Shown here piece after piece: positions 1 through 8,131 of a stretch of 64,000 nucleotides of DNA. Made by a program: the position numbers and the translations under genes. Source of the DNA: Chitinophaga oryzae (lineage in GTDB: Bacteria; Bacteroidota; Bacteroidia; Chitinophagales; Chitinophagaceae). The DNA is taken from the NCBI RefSeq assembly GCF_012516375.2, contig NZ_CP051204.2, positions 7,254,001 to 7,318,000 on the forward strand, in the 5' to 3' direction. Each line of letters begins with the position of its first letter. The first letter of the stretch is position 1. The notes under the pieces are model-generated. The model saw nothing but the letters and a program-made list of their open reading frames with translations, searched no databases and had not been told where the DNA came from.

Positions 1-2103
1 ACGTTTACTGTCGTTCATGTTGACGTTGGAGAGGTAAAAGAAGCGGTCGTCTTCATTGCCGATCGCGTCATTGCCTACAAGGCCATAATTGGCTCTGACC
101 TTGAGTTTGGTGATGACCTTTTCCAGCGGCTGGAAGAATTTTTCGTTGGAAACGAACCAGGCTGCTCCTGCGGAGGGGAAGAAGCCGTAGCGTTCCGTTT
201 TATAAAAACGTTCGGAGCCGTTATAGCCGAAGTTAAATTCCCCGAAGAAGCGGTTGTCGTAAGAATAGGTAACGCGGCCGGACAAGCCCAGGTTGCGGGA
301 CGGCAGTGATTTCTGCAGCAGGTTGACACTGGGGTTGGAAATATCGTCGATGGTCTGGAGGTTGTTGCGGGCAATGAAGATGAGCATACCAGCGAGGCCA
401 TGTTTATCAAAAGTCCGGTTATAGTCAACCGCAGATTCCAGGTAGAAGGTAGACGCCACGGTCCTTTTACCGGGTACATAGTTCAGGTAATCTGTACCCT
501 GGTCAGGGTTGATGTCGCGCAATACATAGGTGTTGCTGAGTTTATCGTAGTTATTGGCGGCATACCAGAAGGGCGTGTACTGGCGGGACACATCGAAGTA
601 AGCCTGGCGGTTGGTATTCATCATGGCGCGGACAGACAGTCCTTTGGTGATGAAAGAAGACAGGTCTTGTTTTAGTTCGAACTGTGCCAGCATCAGGGAG
701 CGGGAATATTGTTTATACCCTTTCACCATGTCGGCGTAGGGATTAAGGTATTCGCCGTTGTTGAAGTTACCAAACAGCGGGTGGGCAACGAACTGGTGGG
801 CGTCGTCGGCCGGGTAGTAAGCGGGGAAGAGTACCTGGTTGGACCAGATCATTTTCTGATAAAGTTTTTCACCGCCGTCGATGGGACCTTTGTATTCGTC
901 GAAGGTGCCATGGAGACGGACCATGGCGGAAGTAGATTTCGTCACCCGTATGTTGACGTTGGAGCGCAGCGTATAGGTAGTGAGGTCGATGTTGTTGTTA
1001 AAGTTATTACGGCCGTCTACGTTGAGGATACCGTTGTCTTTCGTATAGCCGCCGGAGACAAAGTAGGTCGCTATTTGTCCGCCGCCGCTGAGGTTGAAGT
1101 TAGCGCGTTTGTTGACCGTCTGTTTTTTAAAGAGCATTTCTTTCCAGTTGGTGGTAGGAAATACGTCTCTGTTTGTACCGGCTTTAGTGTTGTCTATTTT
1201 ACTTTGCGGGTAGGTAACCGGCGCCAGCGGGTTGCGGGTGAGCACTGCTTCGTTGTTCAGTTCCATATAAGTGATGGGGTCTGCCAGCTCCACATCGCGG
1301 GTAGGTGCGGAGATAGAGTTTTCGAGGCGCAGGTTAAATCTGGCCTTCCCTTCTTTCCCTTCCTTGGTGGTGACGAGGATGACGCCGTTGGCGCCCCTGG
1401 CGCCGTAAAGGGCGTTGGCCGTTGCGTCTTTCATGATGGAGAAACTGGCGATATCGTCTGTCGTAAGGCGGGCCAGTTCTGTGACATCGTATTCGATACC
1501 ATCGATGAGGATGAGCGGACTTTTTTTGTAGCCGAAGGTGGTGGCGCCGCGGATGAAAAATTCTGCGTTGTCCATGCCGGGCTCGCCGCTGCGCTGATAA
1601 GCGATGACGCCGGCGAGGCGGCCTGCCAGTGCGGTGGTGAGATTGCTGGAGGGCACTTTCAGTTCACCCGGATTGATGGTGGTGATGGAACCGATGACGG
1701 ACGCCTTTTTCTGTTTGCCATAGGCTACCACGACGGTTTCATTCAGCTGACTGGAAGATGTTTTCAGTTGTACGTTGATGACACCGCGGGCGTTGAGTGG
1801 CAATTCCTGTGGCGTATACCCTACCATCGTATAGACGATGACGGTAGTGTTGTCCGGTACGGCGAGAATGTAGCGGCCGTTCATGTCGGTGGTGGTTCCG
1901 ATGTTCGGGCTGTTTTTCACCAGCACGGTAACGCCGGGCATAGGTGCGCCGGAGGTATCGGTCACCAGTCCGCGGACTTCTTTTCGGATTTTTTCCGTGA
2001 CGGCGCCGGACGTCTGCTTGTGCTGCGCGGGCGTTTTTCCTGGCAGGAGTAGCAGTAATGATATCCATGTGCAACACAGGAGGAAGGGAATGCTGTTTTT
2101 CAT
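1..2103 (-). CDS. SusC/RagA-family TonB-dependent outer-membrane receptor (3' end beyond window)
   Basis: Reading leftward from the ATG at 2103 the frame stays open for 701 codons to the window edge, so the N-terminal ~60-70% of the protein is present. It starts with a hydrophobic signal peptide (MKNSIPFLLCCTWISLLLLL). A carboxypeptidase-D-like regulatory beta-sandwich follows at about residues 40-120 (GLVTDTSGAPMPGVTVLVKN), then the SusC signature (NETVVVAYGKQKKASVIGSI) and a plug domain with LILIDGIEYD and ALYGARGANGVILVTT near residues 125-245. The start of the barrel follows. SusC proteins form the channel of SusCD nutrient importers. Unlike the four other SusC proteins here it has no STN domain and no sigma/FecR genes upstream. 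It is instead preceded by two LacI-type operator sites, which suggests control by a LacI/GalR repressor. A SusD partner would lie to the left of the window. Confidence 0.93.
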   Translation of the reverse strand, partial: MKNSIPFLLCCTWISLLLLLPGKTPAQHKQTSGAVTEKIRKEVRGLVTDTSGAPMPGVTVLVKNSPNIGTTTDMNGRYILAVPDNTTVIVYTMVGYTPQELPLNARGVINVQLKTSSSQLNETVVVAYGKQKKASVIGSITTINPGELKVPSSNLTTALAGRLAGVIAYQRSGEPGMDNAEFFIRGATTFGYKKSPLILIDGIEYDVTELARLTTDDIASFSIMKDATANALYGARGANGVILVTTKEGKEGKARFNLRLENSISAPTRDVELADPITYMELNNEAVLTRNPLAPVTYPQSKIDNTKAGTNRDVFPTTNWKEMLFKKQTVNKRANFNLSGGGQIATYFVSGGYTKDNGILNVDGRNNFNNNIDLTTYTLRSNVNIRVTKSTSAMVRLHGTFDEYKGPIDGGEKLYQKMIWSNQVLFPAYYPADDAHQFVAHPLFGNFNNGEYLNPYADMVKGYKQYSRSLMLAQFELKQDLSSFITKGLSVRAMMNTNRQAYFDVSRQYTPFWYAANNYDKLSNTYVLRDINPDQGTDYLNYVPGKRTVASTFYLESAVDYNRTFDKHGLAGMLIFIARNNLQTIDDISNPSVNLLQKSLPSRNLGLSGRVTYSYDNRFFGEFNFGYNGSERFYKTERYGFFPSAGAAWFVSNEKFFQPLEKVITKLKVRANYGLVGNDAIGNEDDRFFYLSNVNMNDSKR

Positions 2104-2285
2104 GTGAAATTTATTTAGGCAGACCTTGCATATGGGCATAGGCCTCCCGGGCAGGGAGCGGTTATCACGCTGCCGGTCATTAAACTGTTTTGGTTGATAT
2201 CAGTGTTGTATTGTTTTTATCGTGGTACTGGTAGTGTTTCGTACATGCGTACTGTTTTTAGAATTGATAAATAACTGTTTAATAT

Positions 2286-2299
2286 TGCAATCGTTTGCA
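2286..2299. promoter_or_regulatory. LacI/GalR-type operator, proximal copy
   Basis: The 14-bp imperfect palindrome TGCAATCGTTTGCA has the central CG and TGCAA/TTGCA arms typical of LacI-family operators. It lies about 185 bp upstream of the SusC start at 2103. An identical copy starts exactly 85 bp further upstream, close to eight helical turns, which would allow looping. No canonical TAnnTTTG -7 element was found between the sites and the gene. The rest of the 2104-2690 interval holds no gene I can support. Confidence 0.65.
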
Positions 2300-2370
2300 T
2301 TAAAAATGCAGAAAAAGCACCTGCTACTGTGATAATCTGCAGCAGCGCGTCGGCCGTTAACCATTTGAAA

Positions 2371-2384
2371 TGCAATCGTTTGCA
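2371..2384. promoter_or_regulatory. LacI/GalR-type operator, distal copy
   Basis: This is the second exact copy of TGCAATCGTTTGCA. The identity extends on the 3' side into TTAAAA in both copies, giving a 20-bp shared block. It would be bound by the same LacI-family dimer as the copy at 2286. No LacI-family gene is present in the window. Confidence 0.62.
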
Positions 2385-2690
2385 TTAAAATAGCCGCAAC
2401 ATCGTCTTTTCTCGTCGGCATTAGTCAGCGAAAGATCTGTGGATAAGTAGTCGTCTTTAGAATTTCATAACGCCTGTCAGTACAAGGATCAGCTTTTGTC
2501 AGTCAGTGGAAATACAGTTCTGCTTGGAATTTACAGCGCCTTTCGGGATTCACGGGTTTCTTGGTTCTGTTTGCGCAAGGTCATTAAATTTCGGTTGAAT
2601 CTCATAACAAATATGAAGAAAAATAGTGTAGGTTATTCATCTGATTTTACCCAAGACGTGTACTTTTTTCGCTGCCAGGATGTTAATAGA

Positions 2691-2728
2691 AAAGCCGGGC
2701 ATCTTTTGTCAGCAAGATGCCCGGCTTT
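2691..2728 (-). terminator. intrinsic terminator of the aminotransferase gene
   Basis: A 15-bp perfect stem (AAAGCCGGGCATCTT at 2691-2705 with its complement at 2714-2728) encloses an 8-nt loop. It begins four bases past the aminotransferase stop. On the minus strand the stem ends in a TTT tract, so it fits leftward termination. Confidence 0.8.
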
Positions 2729-2732
2729 GTAT

Positions 2733-3977
2733 TCAGATAATTTCTCTCAGCGATGCGATGAACGCATCTATTTCTTCCACGGTATTATAATAATGTGGCG
2801 AAGCTCGTACAGCCCATTTCACACCTTTATCATCGAAGTCCAGCAGGCCGAATGCGCGGTAGCTGGGCACGACGTTGATCTTTCTTTTTGACAGTCCGCT
2901 TACGATGTGCACCGGGTCACTACCGGCTACATGAAAAGTTACCAGTCCCCCTTTTTCCGGTCCGCGGTCCAGTACGGCGACCTTGTCAATCGCCGCCAGC
3001 TTTTCCCTTGTGATAGCGGCCATCAGCCGTACCTGTTGCCAGATACGTTCCTCCCCTATCTGCAGGCAATATTCAATGGCGGCTTTGGTACCGATGACTG
3101 TGGCATAGGCAAACTCCCAATCCTCAAAGCGCTTTGCATCGGGCTGCTGCTGATAGGTGTCTTTCGTTGTCCATTCGGCTCCGCGCATATCGATGTACAT
3201 CGGCTCCAACCCTGCTTCCAGCGCACGGTCTGCAATGTATAGTGCGCCGGTACCGCGGGGGCCTCGCAGAAATTTCCGGCAGGTCATGCTTAAAAAATCG
3301 CATTGCAGCGCCTTTACATCCAGTTTCATCTGTCCGGCGCTCTGGCAGGCGTCGAGGATGTACCACGTTTTACCCGGATGCGCTTTTACATAGTCACTGT
3401 AAACAGCGGCGATCTCATGCACCGGTTGCACCAGTCCTGAATTGGTGGGAATATGTGTAATCGCCAGTAGTTTGGGCCGGTAGTGATACAGCTTTTCCTT
3501 CAGATCGTTCAGGTCCACCCCACCGACGGCAGCATTGTTGATGTGTACGATCCTGACGCCTATCCGTTTCTGAAGAGAAAGAAACTGGATCTGGTTGGAA
3601 ACGAAATCGTCGCGGTCCGTCAGTATCACATCATCTTTTTCAAAGGGGATGGCCGACAACGCCCGCGTATAGGAATCGGTAGCGCTGGCCGTAAAGGCGA
3701 TATTGGAAGGTTTACAGTTCAGCAGCAGGGCGCATTGCTGGTAGAAAGCTTTTACCGCTTCAGCCTGCAACGCCGAGGCTTCATACCCTCCGATGCGGGA
3801 TTCCAGGGAAATATGGTCCAGCTGCGCCTGCGTCACCACATCGGGCATCAGCCCGGCCCCTGCGTTGTTGAGGTGGATGACATGGCGGGTACCGGCAGTC
3901 TCTTTCCTGAAGCGTTGAATTTCTTCCGGAGAAAACACCGTATTGAGTGGCGTTGGAACAGATAATGCGGACGTCAT
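2733..3977 (-). CDS. class V PLP-dependent aminotransferase / cysteine-desulfurase-like enzyme
   Basis: The protein is 414 aa from the ATG at 3977. That start is chosen because a -7 element (TAATTTTG on the minus strand) sits at 4002-4009, which would fall inside the longer frame that opens at 4043. The fold-type I signature is visible: HLNNAGAG near residues 35-42, the PLP-pyridine aspartate in YILDACQSAG (D209), and the Schiff-base lysine in CRKFLRGPRGTG (K235). Length and motifs fit the aminotransferase V group that includes isopenicillin-N-epimerase-like and EgtE-like enzymes. The substrate cannot be read from the sequence. It is divergent from an Lrp/AsnC regulator 115 bp away, the usual arrangement of a regulator with an amino-acid enzyme, so it probably acts on an amino acid in the cytoplasm. 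Confidence 0.88.
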   Translation of the reverse strand: MTSALSVPTPLNTVFSPEEIQRFRKETAGTRHVIHLNNAGAGLMPDVVTQAQLDHISLESRIGGYEASALQAEAVKAFYQQCALLLNCKPSNIAFTASATDSYTRALSAIPFEKDDVILTDRDDFVSNQIQFLSLQKRIGVRIVHINNAAVGGVDLNDLKEKLYHYRPKLLAITHIPTNSGLVQPVHEIAAVYSDYVKAHPGKTWYILDACQSAGQMKLDVKALQCDFLSMTCRKFLRGPRGTGALYIADRALEAGLEPMYIDMRGAEWTTKDTYQQQPDAKRFEDWEFAYATVIGTKAAIEYCLQIGEERIWQQVRLMAAITREKLAAIDKVAVLDRGPEKGGLVTFHVAGSDPVHIVSGLSKRKINVVPSYRAFGLLDFDDKGVKWAVRASPHYYNTVEEIDAFIASLREII

Positions 3978-4001
3978 GGTATATTGTTGTTTGCTATACC
4001 A

Positions 4002-4009
4002 CAAAATTA
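4002..4009 (-). promoter_or_regulatory. -7 promoter element for the aminotransferase
   Basis: CAAAATTA on the plus strand reads TAATTTTG on the minus strand, an exact match to the Bacteroidota -7 consensus TAnnTTTG. It implies a short leader of roughly 18 nt before the ATG at 3977. No good -33 TTG was seen at the expected distance. Confidence 0.5.
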
Positions 4010-4092
4010 CCGGCGCTATTGCGACTAAATTATCCGTTATCACACTATAACCGGTATATTTTACCTATTTTCCTGTTTTAAACGGGTAAATT

Positions 4093-4554
4093 ATGTTCCA
4101 ACTTGATGAATATGACAAAGCGCTGCTCCGCCTGTTGCAGCAAAACAACCGACTCACTACGGAACAGCTCAGCGAGCAGGTAAACCTGAGCCAGAGCGCC
4201 GTGCAACGGCGCCTCACCAGGCTGCGGAATGAAAAGGTCATCGAAGCGGAAGTGGCGGTTATCTCACCACTGGCCGCAGGCGTAGGCATTAGCTGCGTGG
4301 TGGATGTGGTATTGCACGAAGGCAGCTCTAAGTCCATAGATAAATTCAAAGCTGCCATGAAAAATTGCGCCGAAGTGGCGCAATGCTATTATGTGACGGG
4401 CACCTACGATTTTGTGCTCATCGTTCATACGCGGGACATGGCCCATTTTGAGTCGTTCTCCAAAAAACATCTCATGGACAATCCGAACCTGAAACATTTC
4501 TATACTCATGTGGTGATGGACAAGGTAAAGATGAGCTACAACCTCCCGCTTTAA
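4093..4554 (+). CDS. Lrp/AsnC-family transcriptional regulator
   Basis: The 153-aa product has the two-domain Lrp layout. An N-terminal winged helix-turn-helix lies at about residues 5-55 (LSEQVNLSQSAVQRRLTRL is the recognition region). A C-terminal RAM/AsnC ligand-binding domain lies at about 65-145, with the conserved glycine stretch in CYYVTGTYDFVLIV. Such proteins sense amino acids and usually control a neighbouring enzyme or transporter gene. Here the divergently transcribed class V aminotransferase is the likely target. It converges on the TfoX-like gene, with only 3 bp between the stop codons. Confidence 0.92.
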   Translation: MFQLDEYDKALLRLLQQNNRLTTEQLSEQVNLSQSAVQRRLTRLRNEKVIEAEVAVISPLAAGVGISCVVDVVLHEGSSKSIDKFKAAMKNCAEVAQCYYVTGTYDFVLIVHTRDMAHFESFSKKHLMDNPNLKHFYTHVVMDKVKMSYNLPL

Positions 4555-4557
4555 CGA

Positions 4558-4893
4558 TTAATTTTTCTTCGCCCGTCTGCCGGCGGCCATGCCCTGCTTG
4601 GCCCATTTGCGCATTTCTTTCTCGTCCGTATAGGCCGATTCCGGTGCGCTGCGGTATGGTTCATAGGTAGCTGAACCATCTTTTTTCGTCCCCCGCAACC
4701 ATTCGCTGCCGGCCGCGTCCCATACCAGGTCGCTTTCGTCGTCAGTCCGGAACCAAAGCTGCTCTCCCGCCACACAAGCGAAGAGAACACCTTCCAGATA
4801 GATAGCCTGTCCCTGCATAATTGGCCGCGTGCTGATAGGACCAATAGGCTGCATACATTTTCTCACCCAGGAAATCAGTTGTTCTTCGTTCAT
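4558..4893 (-). CDS. TfoX N-terminal-domain-like protein
   Basis: This 111-aa cytoplasmic protein matches the TfoX_N pattern: an IGPISTRPIMQGQAIYLEGV segment followed by a short beta-strand run (LFACVAGEQLWFRTD) and a basic C-terminus (GRRAKKN). In stand-alone form this domain is common in bacteria and its function is unknown; it is not the complete Sxy/TfoX competence regulator, which has a second domain. The start ATG at 4893 is the only one that keeps the whole domain. It is read toward the Lrp gene and has no obvious functional link to it. Confidence 0.75.
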   Translation of the reverse strand: MNEEQLISWVRKCMQPIGPISTRPIMQGQAIYLEGVLFACVAGEQLWFRTDDESDLVWDAAGSEWLRGTKKDGSATYEPYRSAPESAYTDEKEMRKWAKQGMAAGRRAKKN

Positions 4894-4934
4894 GGCGCGA
4901 AGGTAGGGAATATCATGGTTGATTCGCTTAACTT

Positions 4935-5117
4935 TTACTTAGGAACGTGCCATCCGGATATTATAACACCCTTACGTAAAGCCACTGTGTTTTTCACCGA
5001 ATCATAGGTGTACCTATCACAGGTTACATTTTCTCTCCCAAGGGCTTTTTCCACATTGACTTTTTTCCCGTCGTATCCAAGGTAGTTTTTGAATGTGTCC
5101 AGTTTATTTTTGGGCAT
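4935..5117 (-). CDS. small hypothetical protein
   Basis: A 60-aa reading frame (MPKNKLDTFKNYLGYDGKKV and onward, ending SGWHVPK) occupies a gap that is otherwise free of genes. It has no signal peptide, membrane segment or motif I recognise. The composition is lysine- and valine-rich and looks like a folded soluble polypeptide rather than random translation. The surrounding DNA is more AT-rich than the neighbouring genes. It could be a genuine small protein or the leftover end of a longer gene. Confidence 0.38.
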   Translation of the reverse strand: MPKNKLDTFKNYLGYDGKKVNVEKALGRENVTCDRYTYDSVKNTVALRKGVIISGWHVPK

Positions 5118-5173
5118 GTTACTTCACGATTACGCTAACCATCTAAAGATACAAAGTTACCGGCAGATAAATA

Positions 5174-5208
5174 ATAAAGGAGACTACTTCGTCCGTAGTC
5201 TCCTTTAT
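5174..5208 (-). terminator. intrinsic terminator of locus 1
   Basis: A perfect 14-bp stem (ATAAAGGAGACTAC and its complement) with a 7-nt loop lies 17 bp past the stop of the last gene of locus 1. The minus-strand 3' flank is T-rich. It marks the end of the long leftward transcript from 15043. Confidence 0.75.
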
Positions 5209-5225
5209 CAGCAGATAATAATATC

Positions 5226-7274
5226 CTACTTGTTATACTTCAGCGACACATGCGACAACCGGCACGTAGCCGTCGCCGTTATCGATCCGCCTGTAGCAGC
5301 ATTCGTAGTGCCAGCGGTTTTATTGGCCACCCGCAACCGGATGTATAACTTATCCTGACCGGACGCCGCCTGCGGCAGCTGGAAATTCAGCACCTTCTGC
5401 CCTGCTACCTGCGTCAGCAAGGTGTTGGACCAGTTGGCCACATCCTGGAAAGTAAAGTTACCAAGACCGTTCCAGGCAGCGTTGTCCGCCGACCATTCGG
5501 CCACAAAATTACGCGGCCCGCCAATGTCGCTGTTCCCCTCTACCTGCAGTGACAACGGCGAACTGATACCTTTTGTAGATACTTCTATCATCCAGGACTC
5601 CCCTGCATTAGTGGCAGCGTTCCACCAGCCTTTACAACCCCAGCCTCCGTTGCTGACGGCCCCTTTGTTGGTGGTCGGCTCCTGCAGCAGGCCGTTGTAG
5701 TCCGTGGTAGGGGTAATCCCACTACTGGTGAAGTCAAGGTATTTTTTCCCGCTCTGGTAAATACGGCCGCTGCCTGCATCCGGTGTCAGCGGGTTCTGTG
5801 TTTCTGTGGGCGTGGCAGCGTATTCGGTTTTAAACCGGCTCCATTCCACCAGCACCTGCGAGAAACCATTGGCCCTGTCTTCGTTGAGCGCAATGTCTTC
5901 CCGTTTCAGATGACGGATAGCGTACTTTCCGATGTTACCACCGTAACGGTCATACGTTTCATGGACCACGATACCGGCAACAGTCCCGGAACCCTGCGGC
6001 ACCCTTCTGCCATCGCGGCGGTACAGCACATCCAGGTTGGTAAGCATATACATGCTGCTGCCCTGTATATCGCGGATATTGAGCGGATAACAGTCCATAC
6101 GGGCCGCATAGCCCTCGTTGATATTGGTAAAGGCGCCGCTGGGAACGGAAATCTCCACGTCTTTCAGTTTCACATAGGTATAGAGATCATTGTCTGTTAA
6201 TGCGGACATATACTTCTCCCTCGGCTGTAACAAGCCGGTACCGGCATCCTTCTTCATAATGTGATGTACATCAATACCGGAAACAATCGTCCGGGACGGG
6301 TTCTGCAGCTGCTGCACGGTAACGCCTTTCAGCCATATCTTCACCCGGTCGTTGAAGTTGAAGATATTATCACCCGCCGTCTTCGTCTTAAAGTACAGGC
6401 CGCTGCTGCCATCCACGCTTTGCACGTATACGGCTATACTGTTTTCAGTTTTATCGAGACTATGTTTGTCGGTAGGCTTATTGAGGTTCTGTGCCATATT
6501 AGGATGACCTTTATCACTGATCACAATACCTTCCACAAAGATATTCTCGCTGACAAGCCCATTGGCCAGCGACTGTTTCACATAGGCGAAGTCTTTCTGC
6601 ACGGCTCCTTCATAGCTCATCCCCGGCTGCTGTTTGATAACGATGCTGTCTTTGGTGGTAGTGCCCAGCGCATCGAGGTAACTGAGGCGGAGCATCACCG
6701 TCCGGGCCACAGGCAGCTGGTTGGTGTCTACCTTAAAGAACAGGTAACCGTCTTTCACCTGGAGGCCGGACAACCAGTTGACCGTTCCCGTAGAGTCGTA
6801 CCCGTACCCCACTGTCATCAAATCCAGCGGCACATTGGTGTTGATGACAGATTTATACGTACCGCCGTTGGCGATGGTCTGCGCTGTTTCATCCATAATG
6901 GCCAGCGCAGGGGTAAGTCCCTTTTGCTGCAGCACGATAGTATCTGATTTGCCACCGCCTTTCACCACCAGTTTGGCAGCGCGGGGCAGCTGACCGCTGT
7001 TGTCTGTTACCTCCACGAGGGCATCACTCTTACCGTGGCCGCTGGTGGTCTGCAACTGCAGCCACGGCGTTTCGGCCGCCAGCTCCAGGTTCCAGTCGCC
7101 ATCGGCATATACGATAAAGCGGGTAGTATCGGCGGCGGCGCCCAGCCGGATGATGCGGGCATCAATTGCCAGCGGTGTGCTGAAGCGGTAGTCTTCCGTT
7201 TTACGGCAAGCTGCCACCATCAGTAAGATACCTGCTGCGATGAGGGTGTAATAGTTGAATAAATATTTTTTCAT
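5226..7274 (-). CDS. BACON/DUF5689-type surface lipoprotein
   Basis: The 682-aa product begins with a lipoprotein signal peptide (YYTLIAAGILLMVAACRKTE; Cys23 would be lipidated). A BACON-like beta-sandwich comes first, around residues 35-115 (YADGDWNLELAAETPWLQLQ, then VVKGGGKSDTIVLQQKG), followed by a second similar segment to about 215. A DUF5689/OB-fold-like region spans about 225-455 (FVEGIVISDKGHPN, DRVKIWLKGVTV). The C-terminal ~180 residues form a lectin- or jelly-roll-like beta domain. The gene is the last of locus 1, 8 bp after the EEP-family enzyme. Proteins of this build commonly travel with SusCD and EEP-fold enzymes and are thought to bind substrate at the cell surface. The exact ligand is unknown. 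Confidence 0.78.
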   Translation of the reverse strand: MKKYLFNYYTLIAAGILLMVAACRKTEDYRFSTPLAIDARIIRLGAAADTTRFIVYADGDWNLELAAETPWLQLQTTSGHGKSDALVEVTDNSGQLPRAAKLVVKGGGKSDTIVLQQKGLTPALAIMDETAQTIANGGTYKSVINTNVPLDLMTVGYGYDSTGTVNWLSGLQVKDGYLFFKVDTNQLPVARTVMLRLSYLDALGTTTKDSIVIKQQPGMSYEGAVQKDFAYVKQSLANGLVSENIFVEGIVISDKGHPNMAQNLNKPTDKHSLDKTENSIAVYVQSVDGSSGLYFKTKTAGDNIFNFNDRVKIWLKGVTVQQLQNPSRTIVSGIDVHHIMKKDAGTGLLQPREKYMSALTDNDLYTYVKLKDVEISVPSGAFTNINEGYAARMDCYPLNIRDIQGSSMYMLTNLDVLYRRDGRRVPQGSGTVAGIVVHETYDRYGGNIGKYAIRHLKREDIALNEDRANGFSQVLVEWSRFKTEYAATPTETQNPLTPDAGSGRIYQSGKKYLDFTSSGITPTTDYNGLLQEPTTNKGAVSNGGWGCKGWWNAATNAGESWMIEVSTKGISSPLSLQVEGNSDIGGPRNFVAEWSADNAAWNGLGNFTFQDVANWSNTLLTQVAGQKVLNFQLPQAASGQDKLYIRLRVANKTAGTTNAATGGSITATATCRLSHVSLKYNK

Positions 7275-7282
7275 AGCAGCAT

Positions 7283-8122
7283 CTATTTTTTCAGTTCCAT
7301 GTAAACCGGCCGGTGGTCGGAGTATCTGGCCGTGAAATCATCATAAATAAAATGACAGGTCTTTACCTTCTTCGCCAGGTCTTTACTGAGATAGATATAG
7401 TCTATGCGCGACTTACTCCGGATGGTGTCCTTACCGCCGGTAGCGCGCTCCGCCCGGTCGTATTCGTAAAGAGCATCCACAAAACCGGCATCCAGCAGGT
7501 GCTGCTGTACCTTGAAGTCGATACTGCCATCGTCCAGGTTTTCAATTTTAGGATTTTTCTTCACAGCATTGAGATGGGCTGCCTTGATGCGGTTAGTGTC
7601 CAGCCGCGCCATGTCCAGCGGGGTGTTGGAATTAAAATCACCCATCAGTATCCAGCCACGTTTGTCTTTCTTTTGGGCAATGTTCGCCAGTATACCGGAG
7701 ATCTCCTCGCGGCGTTTGCGGAACCTATGCGGGTTAAGATGCAATACCACGATGTTATAATCCAGTACATTGGCCATAATAAAGCCATGGGTCATGTTCT
7801 CCGTCACCTTGTTGATATTGGTGATGGGATACCGCGAAGTGAGTCCGGTAGGAAAACCGTTCTCTTTTACAATTACGGCATAGGGATGTCCCCAGGTAGC
7901 GGCCAGCTCCTCCAGCGTCTTCTGGGTGAACTTATTACATTCCTGCAAGGCCACAATATCCGGGTTGAATTGTTTCACCCATTGCACAAAGACTTCCTTC
8001 CCTTTGGTAGTGTCGGTCACCATTCCTTCCAGTATGTTGTAACTCAACACGCGAAGCGGCGCCTGCGCCTGCGCACCGGCTATGTACAGGCAGAAAAACA
8101 GCGATATTAAAAAACGATTCAT
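7283..8122 (-). CDS. secreted endonuclease/exonuclease/phosphatase (EEP) family enzyme
   Basis: From the ATG at 8122 the protein is 279 aa with a signal peptide (FLISLFFCLYIAGAQAQA). The EEP catalytic set is complete: VLSYNIL (N29), VALQECN (E61, metal ligand), LMGDFNSNTP (D162, N164), RIDYIYLS (D241) and YSDHRPVYME (D269-H270). The family hydrolyses phosphodiester or phosphomonoester bonds in nucleic acids, sphingomyelin or inositol phosphates using Mg2+. Which of these is used here cannot be told. The frame can be extended to a TTG at 8131, but ATG at 8122 fits the signal peptide better. It lies 9 bp after the SusD stop and clearly belongs to locus 1. Confidence 0.88.
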   Translation of the reverse strand: MNRFLISLFFCLYIAGAQAQAPLRVLSYNILEGMVTDTTKGKEVFVQWVKQFNPDIVALQECNKFTQKTLEELAATWGHPYAVIVKENGFPTGLTSRYPITNINKVTENMTHGFIMANVLDYNIVVLHLNPHRFRKRREEISGILANIAQKKDKRGWILMGDFNSNTPLDMARLDTNRIKAAHLNAVKKNPKIENLDDGSIDFKVQQHLLDAGFVDALYEYDRAERATGGKDTIRSKSRIDYIYLSKDLAKKVKTCHFIYDDFTARYSDHRPVYMELKK

Positions 8123-8131
8123 GATAAACAA

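Noticed and set aside
709..2052. 447-codon open frame on the plus strand
   Set aside because: It lies wholly opposite the clear SusC gene, whose plug and signature motifs are on the minus strand; the plus-strand translation has no domain.
2200..2421. 73-codon minus-strand frame between SusC and the aminotransferase
   Set aside because: It contains both LacI operators and has no protein-like features, so it is regulatory DNA.
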